Part shown: one piece after another, positions 7,049 through 14,822 of the stretch | How positions within the stretch are numbered: position 1 is the stretch's first letter | Layout of the letters: each line of letters starts with the position of its first letter | Origin: Gammaproteobacteria bacterium | Lineage (GTDB): Bacteria > Pseudomonadota > Gammaproteobacteria > Granulosicoccales > Granulosicoccaceae | DNA length: 20,547 bases | NCBI GenBank assembly: GCA_020444765.1 | Contig: JAGRHW010000015.1 | Coordinates: 1 to 20,547, forward strand | Direction: 5' to 3' | The notes under the pieces: generated by a model | Seen by the model: the letters and a program-made list of their open reading frames with translations, nothing else | Database searches by the model: none | Told to the model about the DNA's origin: nothing | Translations under genes and position numbers: made by a program

Positions 7049-8049
7049 TCAGTGGCTGTTCGGCATGCCGAAGCCACGCCGGTATTCGTTGGTGGTAACA
7101 CCGACCTTACGCTTGAACAGGCGGCGAAAATAACTGTCTTCGGTGTAACCGATCTCTTCGAGAATCCCCATGATTGTATTATTGCCGTTTTCCAGCAGCC
7201 GCTGGCTTTTTCCACCCGAACATTCTGGATATATTCCAGTGGTGCTTGCCCGGTAGCGTTTTTGAAGCGCCGCTTGAAGGTCCGCTCGCTCAGACCGCTA
7301 TGCAGAACAGCTCGCGCCAGCAGGTCTTTTTCCGCCAGATGCTGCTGCATCCATTCCTGCACATCACGGATCACCAGATCTTCGCGCGCCAACGGCGCGG
7401 CCAGCGGAATACACGGTGTCTGCTTGTCAAACGAGCCGCTCAGCAAAAAGAATCGGTTGGCCTGACTGGCCATTTCACTGCCGGCAAAGCGTTCCAGCAG
7501 ATAGCTGGTCAGGTATTGCCACGAGGTCGAACCACCGGCGCAGATGATCCGGTCATCATCGGTCAGCACTTCGTCCGCCTGCAGATTGACCTCAGGAAAA
7601 TTCTGCCTGAACAGATCACGAAACGCCCAGTGCGTCGTCGCCAGTTTGCCGTCCAGCAAACCCGATTCTGCCAGCACGAAACTGCCGGCACAGATGCTTG
7701 CCAGTACGGCACCGCTCTGATACTGCTCAACCAGCCATCGGCTGAGTCGCGGATCGGTCCGGTAACGCCCGTCAGGACCCGGCGCAACCGACGGAATGAT
7801 CACCAGATCGGTCTTGCCGATTTGCGTAAAACTCAACGGACAGTCGAGCTTCATCTTGTTAAACGACTCGACCGCACCACAGTGCAAGCCGGCGATATTA
7901 ACCTTGAAATGGATTTGCGGCGCTTCACCACTGACGGCTTCCCAACACGGCCCCGTAGAGGAAAACACATCAAAGGGACCGCTTAATGTGTAACCCATAA
8001 CACCCTCCAGAGCGAGTATGGTTACATCTACGATTGGCACGTTCGACAC
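7049..8049 (-). pseudogene. GlxA-type regulator (DJ-1/PfpI + AraC HTH) with a one-base frameshift in the HTH region
   Basis: GTG start at 8049 (GTGTCGAACGTG). Residues 1-200 form a DJ-1/PfpI-type amidotransferase-like domain with the nucleophile-elbow Cys in SICAGSF (C120) and TTHW around H140. An AraC-type DNA-binding domain follows from about 224 (first HTH: LSERTFKRRFKNATGQAPLEY). After VEKA (282) the frame is lost: one base is missing near 7202-7203. In the next frame the expected end continues as RLLENGNNTIMG, EEIGYTEDSYFRRLF, GVTTNEYRRGFGMPNSH, with TGA at 7049-7051, giving about 333 residues, normal for the family. Without repair the frame runs on to 6991 with an unrelated Ser/Arg-rich tail and lacks the second HTH. 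It may be a real mutation or an assembly error. Divergent from mtoX, it is a candidate local regulator. Confidence 0.88.
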
Positions 8050-8211
8050 GGATTTGACCTTTTTAGACCTTTCTGATGACCATCAGCCACTGCATAATGA
8101 AAACTGTCATCAGCCAAGATATACAACACTATTTGAGGATAGCACCTAATAAGTTTAAATAATTACTTGTACTCACCATAAATATAACTAGCCAAATTGG
8201 AGAGAGGAACC
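8050..8211. promoter_or_regulatory. Divergent promoter/operator region between the GlxA-type gene and mtoX
   Basis: An AT-rich shared control region of 162 bp. It holds direct repeats GACCTTT at 8056-8062 and 8066-8072 (10 bp apart, one helical turn), a 12-bp palindrome TGATG-AC-CATCA at 8074-8085, and a 9-bp direct repeat CATCAGCCA at 8081-8089 and 8108-8116 (27 bp apart). TATAAC at 8183-8188 is the best -10 candidate for mtoX, but it has no good -35, which would suit activator control. Binding is inferred only. Confidence 0.45.
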
Positions 8212-9615
8212 ATGAAACCAAGAACAGAGAAAACCTTACCCGCCCTGAAGCGATCCCTGCTGGCCGCCGTGCTCGGCGCCGCCGTCGCAGCCCCCATGAG
8301 CGCACCGCTTATGGCCGACGAGACCTGCATGTCGCCCTATATGGCGAAAATCGTCGGTCAGGAAGATTTCATCTATGTCTGGACACTCGGCATGGAAGGG
8401 CTCGGTGACGAACAGGACAAGCTCGTCACCGTCGACGTCAATCCCAATTCGCCCAACTACGGCAAGGTCGTTAACAGCCTGTCGGTGGGCGGACGCAACG
8501 AAGCGCATCACTCCGGTCTGACCGACGATCGCAAATACCTGTGGGCCGGCGGCCTGGATACCAACAAGGTGTTTATCTTCGATGTGCACACCGATCCGGC
8601 CAAACCGACACTCTGGAAAACGATCGATACTTTCGTTTCGGACAGTGGCGGCGTGGTCGGCCCGCACACCACCTACGCCCTGCCCGGCAGGATGATGATC
8701 ACCGGCCTCAGCAATAACAAGGATCACGGCGGCCGCAGCGCGCTGGTCGAATACTCCAATGCCGGCGAATATATCGCCACGCACTGGATACCGACCGATG
8801 AAAACCTCGGTGGCGCCGAGAAAACCGGCAAGATCGCCGATGGCTACAACTACGACATCCGGGTACTGCCGCGCCGTAATGCAATGTTCACCTCATCCTT
8901 TACCGGCTGGTCCAACTACATGATGGACTTCGGCAAAATGCTGGCCGACGAGGAAGCCATGAAGCGTTTCGGCAACACCGTCGTGCAATGGGATCTGCAC
9001 AGCCGCAAACCACGCAAGGTGTTCGACGTACCCGGCGCGCCGCTGGAAATCCGTTGCGCCTGGCAGCCGAATAATAACTGGTGCGTTACCACCACCGCGC
9101 TGACCTCGAAAATCTGGCTGATTTACGAAGACGAGAAAGACGGCTGGCAGGCCAAACCCGTCGCGGATATCGGCGACCCGGCGAAAATCCCCCTGCCGGT
9201 GGATATTTCACTGACATCGGACGACTCCGGTCTCTGGGTCAACTCCTTTATGGACGGCAAAACCCGCTTTTTTGATATGACCGATCCGCACAACCCCAAG
9301 CAGGTCTACGAAAAAGTCATCGGTAAGCAAGTCAATATGGCCTCCTCCAGCTGGGACGGCAAGCGTGTTTACTACACCTCGTCTTTACTCGCCAACTGGG
9401 ATAAAAAAGGCGATGACAACGAGCAGTACATCAAGGGGTTCGAGTGGAACGGCAGCGAACTGGTCGAGAAATTCGCGATCGATTTCAAAGCTGAAAAGCT
9501 CGGTCGCGCGCACCAGATGCGTTTCGGCGCCTACAGCCTGTACACGCAAAATACCCCTGAAACGGTCGAGCGCGCGCTGGCGCAAGCGCCCGTACAGCAA
9601 TCTATCACGAAATAA
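8212..9615 (+). CDS. mtoX: Methanethiol oxidase, SBP56/SELENBP1 family
   Basis: 467 residues from the ATG at 8212, which has GGAGAGAGGA just upstream; a TTG at 8197 is inside that region and is rejected. The signal peptide covers about 1-35 (LAAVLGAAVAAP, then PLMA-DE), so the enzyme is periplasmic. Family marks in order: C39xxPY; EAHHSG (H99, H100), matching ELHHSG of human SELENBP1; GPHTTY (H152); GYNYDIRVLPRRN; PLEIRC; PVDISLTSDD; SWDGKRVYYTSSLLANWDK; and GRAHQMRFG (H434). The His residues are likely copper ligands. The enzyme oxidises methanethiol to formaldehyde, H2S and H2O2. Where human SELENBP1 has its selenium-binding Cys57 (SPQYC), this protein has SPNYG (G84). It is first in an operon with SCO1-MauG and SCO1 genes, as known for mtoX loci. 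Bacterial MTO is an established Cu-dependent enzyme of this family. Confidence 0.92.
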   Translation: MKPRTEKTLPALKRSLLAAVLGAAVAAPMSAPLMADETCMSPYMAKIVGQEDFIYVWTLGMEGLGDEQDKLVTVDVNPNSPNYGKVVNSLSVGGRNEAHHSGLTDDRKYLWAGGLDTNKVFIFDVHTDPAKPTLWKTIDTFVSDSGGVVGPHTTYALPGRMMITGLSNNKDHGGRSALVEYSNAGEYIATHWIPTDENLGGAEKTGKIADGYNYDIRVLPRRNAMFTSSFTGWSNYMMDFGKMLADEEAMKRFGNTVVQWDLHSRKPRKVFDVPGAPLEIRCAWQPNNNWCVTTTALTSKIWLIYEDEKDGWQAKPVADIGDPAKIPLPVDISLTSDDSGLWVNSFMDGKTRFFDMTDPHNPKQVYEKVIGKQVNMASSSWDGKRVYYTSSLLANWDKKGDDNEQYIKGFEWNGSELVEKFAIDFKAEKLGRAHQMRFGAYSLYTQNTPETVERALAQAPVQQSITK

Positions 9616-9627
9616 CCTTCCCGTTAT

Positions 9628-9663
9628 AGCCGGGGTCACCCCTGCGGGCCCCGGCTCTTTTTT
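9628..9663 (+). terminator. Terminator/attenuator between mtoX and the maturation genes
   Basis: An 8-bp stem AGCCGGGG (9628-9635) / CCCCGGCT (9649-9656), loop of 13 nt, followed by C and six T (9658-9663). It begins 12 bp after the mtoX stop and ends 16 bp before the GTG of the next gene. Partial read-through would give much more mtoX mRNA than mRNA for its downstream partners. Confidence 0.85.
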
Positions 9664-9679
9664 CAAACAGGATAACTCC

Positions 9680-11620
9680 GTGAATAGCGTTGTTGTATTA
9701 GCACGTTCGTCGGCGAATCCGCTGACTGTATCGGGCAGGCTTATTTTATTATTCCTGATGGCAGGTTTTGCAGAACTTTTGCCAGCCCAGGAACCGCTTG
9801 CCCCCGGTTATAATGAACTCTCCTACGAATTGCCTGAACCCGGCAGCTACCAACTGCCACCGTTCGGGACTGCGGCCGATGGCGAGGTTTTATCCGAAGA
9901 CGGCAAAACCCTCTCCCTGCATCAATTATTCGACGATAAGTACACACTGCTGAGCTTTATCTACAGCAATTGCAGCGATATCAACGGCTGTCCGCTCAGC
10001 GCCTATGTGTTTTATCAGATCAAATCAGCGATGCAGAAGGATGCCAGGCTTGCAAAAAAACTGCAACTGATCAGCCTGAGTTTTGATCCGGCACGCGACA
10101 CGCCGCCGGTCATGCGGCTGTATGGCAATAACTTCAAATACGCCGGTGCCAGAGGCGACTGGCACTTTCTGACGACCGGCTCGGAGGGCGAGCTCGAACC
10201 TATTCTGAAAGCCTACGATCAGGACCTGCAGCGTTATTACAGTGTCGAGGATGATACGCGCCTCGAATATGCGCATATCCTGCGGGTCTTTCTGATCGAC
10301 CCGGAAAAAAGAATCCGCAATATCTACAGTGTCGGTTTTTTACACGCGGACCTGGTTCTGCGCGATATACAAACCCTGTTTCTTGAAGAAAGCGCCAAGC
10401 CCGGCTCGACCCTGGAAGTCACGGAGCGCCTTGCCCAGCCCGGCGATTACAAGCACGGCTACGACGATACCTCCTATCAAAGCCGCTCGCGCGCACTGAC
10501 TGCTCGCCTCGGCGAAACGATGGATTTACTGAACAATACAATAAATCCACCACTCGGCCTGCCGCCGCTGCCGGCAAGCATGACCGACGGCCTCAGCGTG
10601 GAGAAAATCGAACTCGGCAAAAAACTTTTCTTCGATCGCAGACTGTCTCATAACGAAACCTTTTCCTGCGCGATGTGCCACATCCCCGAGCAGGGCTTTA
10701 CCAATAACGAACTGGCCAAGGCTGTCGGCATAGAAGGCCGAACGGTGCGGCGTAATTCACCAACGATTTACAATGTCGCCTATTATAAAAAATTCTTCCA
10801 CGACGGCCGCGAGGATTCCCTGACGCAACAAATCTGGGGACCTTTGCTGGCACACAACGAAATGGGCAACCCATCGGTCGGCGCGGTCATCGGCAAGATT
10901 AAATCCCTGCCGGATTACGAAGGCGCCTTCGAGGAAATTTACCAGGGCAAAAGCGTCAGCATGGAAACACTTGGCGACGCCATGGCCGCTTACCAGATCA
11001 GCCTGTTATCCGCCGATTCGCCGTTCGACCGCTGGTATTTCGGCAAGCAACAGGATGCCATCAGCGACAAGGCAAAAGCCGGTTTCAGTCTGTTCACCGG
11101 CAAGGCGGCTTGCGCAAGCTGTCATCTGATCGCCGATGATCATGCCTTGTTTACCGATCAGCAGCTGCACAATACCGGCAGCGGTTACCGTGAATCGATG
11201 GGCACGGGTTCAAAAACCCAACGCGTGAATCTCGCGCCGGGCGTGTTTGTCGATGTCGAGCGCGAGATCATCGATTCGGTGTCGGAAAAGCCACCATCTG
11301 ATCTCGGTCTCTACGAAATCACGCAGGACCCGCGCGACCGCTGGAAATACAAGACCCCGAGTTTGCGCAATATCGCTCACACCGCACCCTATATGCATAA
11401 CGGCGCGTTTGGAACACTCGAAGAGGTTGTCGAATTTTACAACCATGGCGGCGTAGCCAATGAAGATCTGGACCCTCGCATCAAACCACTCGGCCTGAAC
11501 CGTGAGGAAGTCAGCAGCCTCGTCGAGTTTTTACAAACCCTGGACGGCGATAATATCGATGCTCTCGTCAGCGATGCATTCACCGCGCCGGTCAGCGACT
11601 GTCAATGGATAGACAGATGA
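9680..11620 (+). CDS. SCO1-like domain fused to a MauG/diheme cytochrome c peroxidase domain
   Basis: 646 residues from the GTG at 9680, with AGGATAAC 6 nt before it; upstream in-frame codons lie inside mtoX and the terminator. A signal or anchor sits at about 20-36 (LILLFLMAGFAELLPAQ). Residues about 55-235 are a SCO/thioredoxin-like domain: LLSFIYSNC, C98-SDING-C104 (CX5C in place of the usual CX3C), SLSFDPARDTP, and the metal-ligand-type His199 in EYAHILRVFLID. Residues about 290-635 are a MauG/bacterial cytochrome c peroxidase domain: KLFFDRRLSHN, heme sites C330-AM-CH334 and C478-AS-CH482, HDGRED, TPSLRNI and APYMHNGAFGTLEE. It should act in the periplasm. The likely role is maturation of MtoX (copper delivery plus heme-driven oxidation), inferred from known mtoX loci that carry separate SCO1 and mauG genes. 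The last 16 nt overlap the next gene. Confidence 0.9.
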   Translation: MNSVVVLARSSANPLTVSGRLILLFLMAGFAELLPAQEPLAPGYNELSYELPEPGSYQLPPFGTAADGEVLSEDGKTLSLHQLFDDKYTLLSFIYSNCSDINGCPLSAYVFYQIKSAMQKDARLAKKLQLISLSFDPARDTPPVMRLYGNNFKYAGARGDWHFLTTGSEGELEPILKAYDQDLQRYYSVEDDTRLEYAHILRVFLIDPEKRIRNIYSVGFLHADLVLRDIQTLFLEESAKPGSTLEVTERLAQPGDYKHGYDDTSYQSRSRALTARLGETMDLLNNTINPPLGLPPLPASMTDGLSVEKIELGKKLFFDRRLSHNETFSCAMCHIPEQGFTNNELAKAVGIEGRTVRRNSPTIYNVAYYKKFFHDGREDSLTQQIWGPLLAHNEMGNPSVGAVIGKIKSLPDYEGAFEEIYQGKSVSMETLGDAMAAYQISLLSADSPFDRWYFGKQQDAISDKAKAGFSLFTGKAACASCHLIADDHALFTDQQLHNTGSGYRESMGTGSKTQRVNLAPGVFVDVEREIIDSVSEKPPSDLGLYEITQDPRDRWKYKTPSLRNIAHTAPYMHNGAFGTLEEVVEFYNHGGVANEDLDPRIKPLGLNREEVSSLVEFLQTLDGDNIDALVSDAFTAPVSDCQWIDR

Positions 11621-12183
11621 TTCCGCTCGTCTCGGGACGCGGAATCCTGCTTGTCCTGGCGATTCTTCTGGCATCAGGTTTTACGAGGGCCGAAACCCTG
11701 ATCGGCGGTGACTTCGAACTCACCGATCACCACGGTCAGCCCTTTTCTCTGACAGCCACACGCGGCAAGGTCACATTGCTTTTTTTCGGCTACACCTCCT
11801 GTCCGGATATTTGCCCGATAACCCTGACGGAAGTCTCCAGCATTCTTAAAACACTCGGTACAAGGGCAGATGAAATAGCGCCGATATTTATCTCGGTCGA
11901 TCCCCAACGCGATATGGTCGAACGGCTGGCTCAATACATCCCGTGGTATGACAAACGGCTGATAGGCTTGACCGGCACGCAGCACCAGATCGACGCCGTC
12001 ACCGACGCCTATCACGTACAGGTCCAACTGAACAGAAAGAGCCCCGACGATATGACTTACACCGTTGATCACAGCGCCGGCCTGTTTCTTATCGACAGAG
12101 CCGGTCGCCTGACGCAAATTATTCCGTTCGGCCTGCCGCGGGAACACAGCCTTCGGGCAATCGAGGATCTGCTCGACCAATAA
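11605..12183 (+). CDS. SCO1/SenC/PrrC family copper chaperone
   Basis: 192 residues from the ATG at 11605. A start at the ATG at 11617 (residue 5) would give an ATGA overlap with the stop of the fusion gene and is equally possible; neither has a clear Shine-Dalgarno, which fits translational coupling. The N-terminal hydrophobic segment 13-26 is a signal or anchor, followed by a thioredoxin-like domain. Copper ligands are the canonical C66-PDI-C70 motif (GYTSCPDICP) and H156 (VDHSAGLFLID); FISVDPQRD is the family's central strand. SCO proteins load copper into periplasmic or membrane enzymes, classically the CuA site of cytochrome oxidase. As the last gene of the mtoX operon, its more likely client here is MtoX. 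About 65 bp of plain sequence separate it from the repeat cluster. Confidence 0.92.
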   Translation: MDRQMIPLVSGRGILLVLAILLASGFTRAETLIGGDFELTDHHGQPFSLTATRGKVTLLFFGYTSCPDICPITLTEVSSILKTLGTRADEIAPIFISVDPQRDMVERLAQYIPWYDKRLIGLTGTQHQIDAVTDAYHVQVQLNRKSPDDMTYTVDHSAGLFLIDRAGRLTQIIPFGLPREHSLRAIEDLLDQ

Positions 12184-12248
12184 GCCGACCAGACTGCTCC
12201 TTATCAGGAGACCGGGGAACGTCACCTCCAATACCTCGATCGAAGCGT

Positions 12249-12332
12249 CGTCATCCCCGAGTGCCTTTGTCGGGGATCCGGCATCTCCACCCGACAGTCC
12301 GCTGCTGGATTCCCGCCTGCGCGGGAATGACG
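12249..12332. repeat. Double-hairpin repeat, copy 1 (84 bp)
   Basis: Bounded by CGTCAT and ATGACG. It contains two perfect 8-bp hairpins: ATCCCCGA/TCGGGGAT (12253-12260 with 12270-12277) and ATTCCCGC/GCGGGAAT (12309-12316 with 12321-12328). The middle part GCATCTCCACCCG..GTCCGCTGCTGG is shared with the other copies. The layout resembles a non-autonomous palindromic element (REP/MITE-like). Copies of the CCCGCCTGCGCGGGAATGACG type are common between genes in proteobacteria. Confidence 0.85.
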
Positions 12333-12395
12333 GGCAAAAACCTGCACCCTCTAAGCAACCCCTTCATTATCCGCAAATTTCCCGGCCAAGAAGAA

Positions 12396-12480
12396 CGTCA
12401 TCCCCGAGCGCTTTTGTCGGGGATCCAGCACCTCCACCCGGGCGGCCCGCAGCTGGATTCCTGCCTGCGCGGGAATGACG
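12396..12480. repeat. Double-hairpin repeat, copy 2 (85 bp)
   Basis: Same orientation as copy 1, beginning CGTCATCCCCGAG and ending GCGGGAATGACG. The first hairpin is perfect. The second has one G-T pair (ATTCCTGC with GCGGGAAT). It is separated from copy 1 by 63 bp of unrelated sequence. Confidence 0.85.
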
Positions 12481-12508
12481 GGCTAGCACAGGCATCAAAC
12501 AACCACTT

Positions 12509-12588
12509 CGTCATCCCCAAATGCTTTAGTCGGGGATCCAGTGCTTCCACCGGGCAGTCTGCTGCTGTACTCCTTCCAGGCAATAACG
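12509..12588. repeat. Double-hairpin repeat, copy 3, decayed (80 bp)
   Basis: Same orientation, only 28 bp after copy 2. The first hairpin keeps 7 of 8 pairs (ATCCCCAA with TCGGGGAT). The second hairpin has lost its pairing (ACTCCTTCCAGGCAATA) and the end reads AATAACG in place of AATGACG. It abuts the promoter region of tmcA. Confidence 0.75.
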
Positions 12589-12610
12589 GGTTCTTACGAC
12601 CAAATAACGC

Positions 12611-12616
12611 TATACT
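12611..12616 (+). promoter_or_regulatory. Candidate -10 element for tmcA
   Basis: TATACT (5/6 to consensus), 48 bp upstream of the tmcA ATG. The -35 region would fall at the right end of the decayed repeat (about 12588-12593, GGGTTC), a poor match, so the promoter is tentative. Confidence 0.35.
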
Positions 12617-12663
12617 CGGCGCAACGATTCCTTGTCCAGCCAGAGCCTGCTCCCAATAATCGA

Positions 12664-14808
12664 ATGACGTTGTTGCCGGTATCCTTTAACGATCGTCTCA
12701 AATCTGCCGTTGAAAAATCCCGCGCCGCCGGGCATCGCCTGCTGTTAGTGATCGCCGGGGATCAACAGCGAGCGCTACGCCTGGCCGAAAGCTTACTCAG
12801 CCAATTACCGCTGAAACAGCCGCTGGTTTTCGATGCCAGCGGTTCCACGACATCTGACCTGTCGTCGACGCAGAATGCCAAAAGCCTGCTCGGCAGCGAC
12901 ACCGAGGCAATTATTTTCAATGCCTGGGGCGGCTTTGACCCCGATGCCTTCGGTATTCTTTCCGGCACGGTGATCGGCGGCGGTTTATTCGTGCTGATCA
13001 CGCCCGCCCTGGATAGCCTCGAGGATTTTGCTGACCCTGAAAAAAAACGTCTGGCCGTTTATCCCTTGCATTCAAATAATGTCGACGGGCGTTATCTGGC
13101 GCGTCTCGCGACTATCATCAGGGAACGAATCCCGACAAGCCATAAAACTGGTCAGCTCGATTGCCGTTTACTTGAAACGACTTCAGCGCCCGTCAGCCAG
13201 CCGCAACGACTACCGACCGGCGATCAACAAAACGTCATCGACGCAATCATTTCGCTGACTGAAGTCAGGGACAAGCCTGCAGTTATGATGATCAGCGCCG
13301 ATCGAGGCCGCGGAAAATCCTCGGCGCTCGGCATCGCGGCCGCACACTTGCTGCAATCAAAACACTTGAATTCAATTATCGTCAGCGCCCCGTCACGCAG
13401 CACATTGCGGAGTTTTTTTCATCACGCAACAATACAGGCCGAAAAAACCCAGTTAAAAAATCTGAACTTTATCGCACCCGATGCCCTGCTGGCAGATTTA
13501 CCGCCCGCTGACCTGCTGATGATAGACGAAGCAGCTGCAATCCCTCTGCCGCTGCTGGCAAAAGCTCTGGACGCTTATCCGCGAATTGTGTTTTCCAGCA
13601 CGCTGCACGGCTACGAAGGGGCCGGACGGGGTTTTGCCCTGCGCTTCAAAGAGCTATTGAACCGGCAACGCCCGGACTGGCAATCGATCACGCTGAAAAC
13701 GCCGGTCCGTTACGCAGCCGATGATCCGCTAGAAAACTTTACCGACAAGCTGCTGATGCTGGATGCGGAACTGCCCGATCTGGAGAAAATCGACGACCTT
13801 CGCCCGGAAGACTGTGCGTTCCGCCAACTGTCGGCTGATCGTCTCTTGTCCAGCGAAGACGAACTGCGCAACCTTTTTGCGCTTTTAATACAAGCCCATT
13901 ATCAGACCAGACCGTTGGATCTGCGCCATCTGCTGGACGGCCCTAACCTGTCCATACATATTCTCGAATACCAAACGCTGCCGGTCGCCGCCGTTCTACT
14001 TGCCAGTGAAGGCCTTATCGGCGACGCCGCGTTGCGCGACGCCATCGTGCACGGCGAAAGACGACCACGCGGTCACCTGTTACCGCAACTGCTGGCCTAC
14101 CAGTATATGCAGGCTGAATTTCTTGAACAAAAGACCGCGCGTATCGTGCGCATAGCCGTTCATCCGCAATTACAACACCGGGGTTTCGGCTCCCGCCTGC
14201 TGAATGAGCTGCAACACTGGTGTGAAAAATCGGGCTATCATTCACTCGGCTCGGTATTCGGCATGACCACCGATCTGCTGGCATTCTGGCGCAAAAACGG
14301 CTATCAGCCATTGCACCTCGGCAGCAGCAGAAATGCCAGCAGCGCCGCTTACTCGGCGCTTGTTTTCAAACCCCTCGGCGAGCCGGCCAGCGCACTCGCC
14401 ACATACAGCCGCCATTACTTTGTTAACAGACTCGGCTTCCGTCAGAGTCATCGAAACACCGAAGAACTGGCGACCATAATTAACGATAAAGAAATCGGCG
14501 CAGCGACTGACGTTTCTTCTGTCCAACCAGACTCTGACAAATTAATACAAGCAGAAATAGAAAGCTATGTTTTTCGCGGCAGGGATTTTGAAACCGCGCA
14601 CTATGCGCTAAGTGTTTTTTTTGGTCGACAGGCCTCGGCGCTATCCCGGCTACCCGACAAGCAAAAGGAACTCATCGATGCGGTCGTTTCAGGCAGACAG
14701 GATTTTTCCGACGTTTGCCGCAGGCTCGGCATTTCCGGCAGAAAACACGCGGAAGCCTTGATAAAAGACGCCATCGAAAAAATTCTGGCTGAACAGCAGA
14801 CGTCCTGA
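12664..14808 (+). CDS. tmcA: tRNA(Met) cytidine acetyltransferase TmcA
   Basis: 714 residues from the ATG at 12664; E. coli TmcA is about 671. The frame is open back to 12541, but that part lies in the decayed repeat and has no family resemblance, so the internal ATG starting MTLLPVSFND is chosen. TmcA uses ATP and acetyl-CoA to make N4-acetylcytidine at the wobble position C34 of elongator tRNA-Met, securing AUG decoding. Domains: N-terminal DUF1726-type part (about 1-150), a RecD-like helicase/ATPase with Walker A DRGRGKSS (213-220) and Walker B LLMIDEAAAIPLP (284-296), a GNAT acetyltransferase with the acetyl-CoA loop QHRGFGS (504-510), and a C-terminal tRNA-binding region. It is tail-to-tail with the adaptor gene, 14 bp apart, with no visible terminator between. 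Confidence 0.95.
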   Translation: MTLLPVSFNDRLKSAVEKSRAAGHRLLLVIAGDQQRALRLAESLLSQLPLKQPLVFDASGSTTSDLSSTQNAKSLLGSDTEAIIFNAWGGFDPDAFGILSGTVIGGGLFVLITPALDSLEDFADPEKKRLAVYPLHSNNVDGRYLARLATIIRERIPTSHKTGQLDCRLLETTSAPVSQPQRLPTGDQQNVIDAIISLTEVRDKPAVMMISADRGRGKSSALGIAAAHLLQSKHLNSIIVSAPSRSTLRSFFHHATIQAEKTQLKNLNFIAPDALLADLPPADLLMIDEAAAIPLPLLAKALDAYPRIVFSSTLHGYEGAGRGFALRFKELLNRQRPDWQSITLKTPVRYAADDPLENFTDKLLMLDAELPDLEKIDDLRPEDCAFRQLSADRLLSSEDELRNLFALLIQAHYQTRPLDLRHLLDGPNLSIHILEYQTLPVAAVLLASEGLIGDAALRDAIVHGERRPRGHLLPQLLAYQYMQAEFLEQKTARIVRIAVHPQLQHRGFGSRLLNELQHWCEKSGYHSLGSVFGMTTDLLAFWRKNGYQPLHLGSSRNASSAAYSALVFKPLGEPASALATYSRHYFVNRLGFRQSHRNTEELATIINDKEIGAATDVSSVQPDSDKLIQAEIESYVFRGRDFETAHYALSVFFGRQASALSRLPDKQKELIDAVVSGRQDFSDVCRRLGISGRKHAEALIKDAIEKILAEQQTS

Positions 14809-14822
14809 GAGCCTGCCTATCC

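Noticed and set aside
7174..7986. 270-codon plus-strand open frame opposite the GlxA-type gene
   Set aside because: Antisense of a recognised DJ-1/AraC protein; no family resemblance and no start signals.
12261..12659. 132-codon plus-strand open frame with WIPACAGMTG and SCLRGNDG stretches
   Set aside because: It is a translation of the double-hairpin repeats; the same phrases recur because the DNA repeats. No ribosome-binding site.
12541..12663. Upstream extension of tmcA by 41 codons
   Set aside because: The extension lies in the decayed repeat and the promoter-like stretch and does not resemble TmcA N-termini; the ATG at 12664 gives the family start.
12184..12663. CRISPR array suggested by regularly repeated sequence
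   Set aside because: Repeats are about 84 bp, vary between copies, and have spacings of 63 and 28 bp; no cas genes are nearby.
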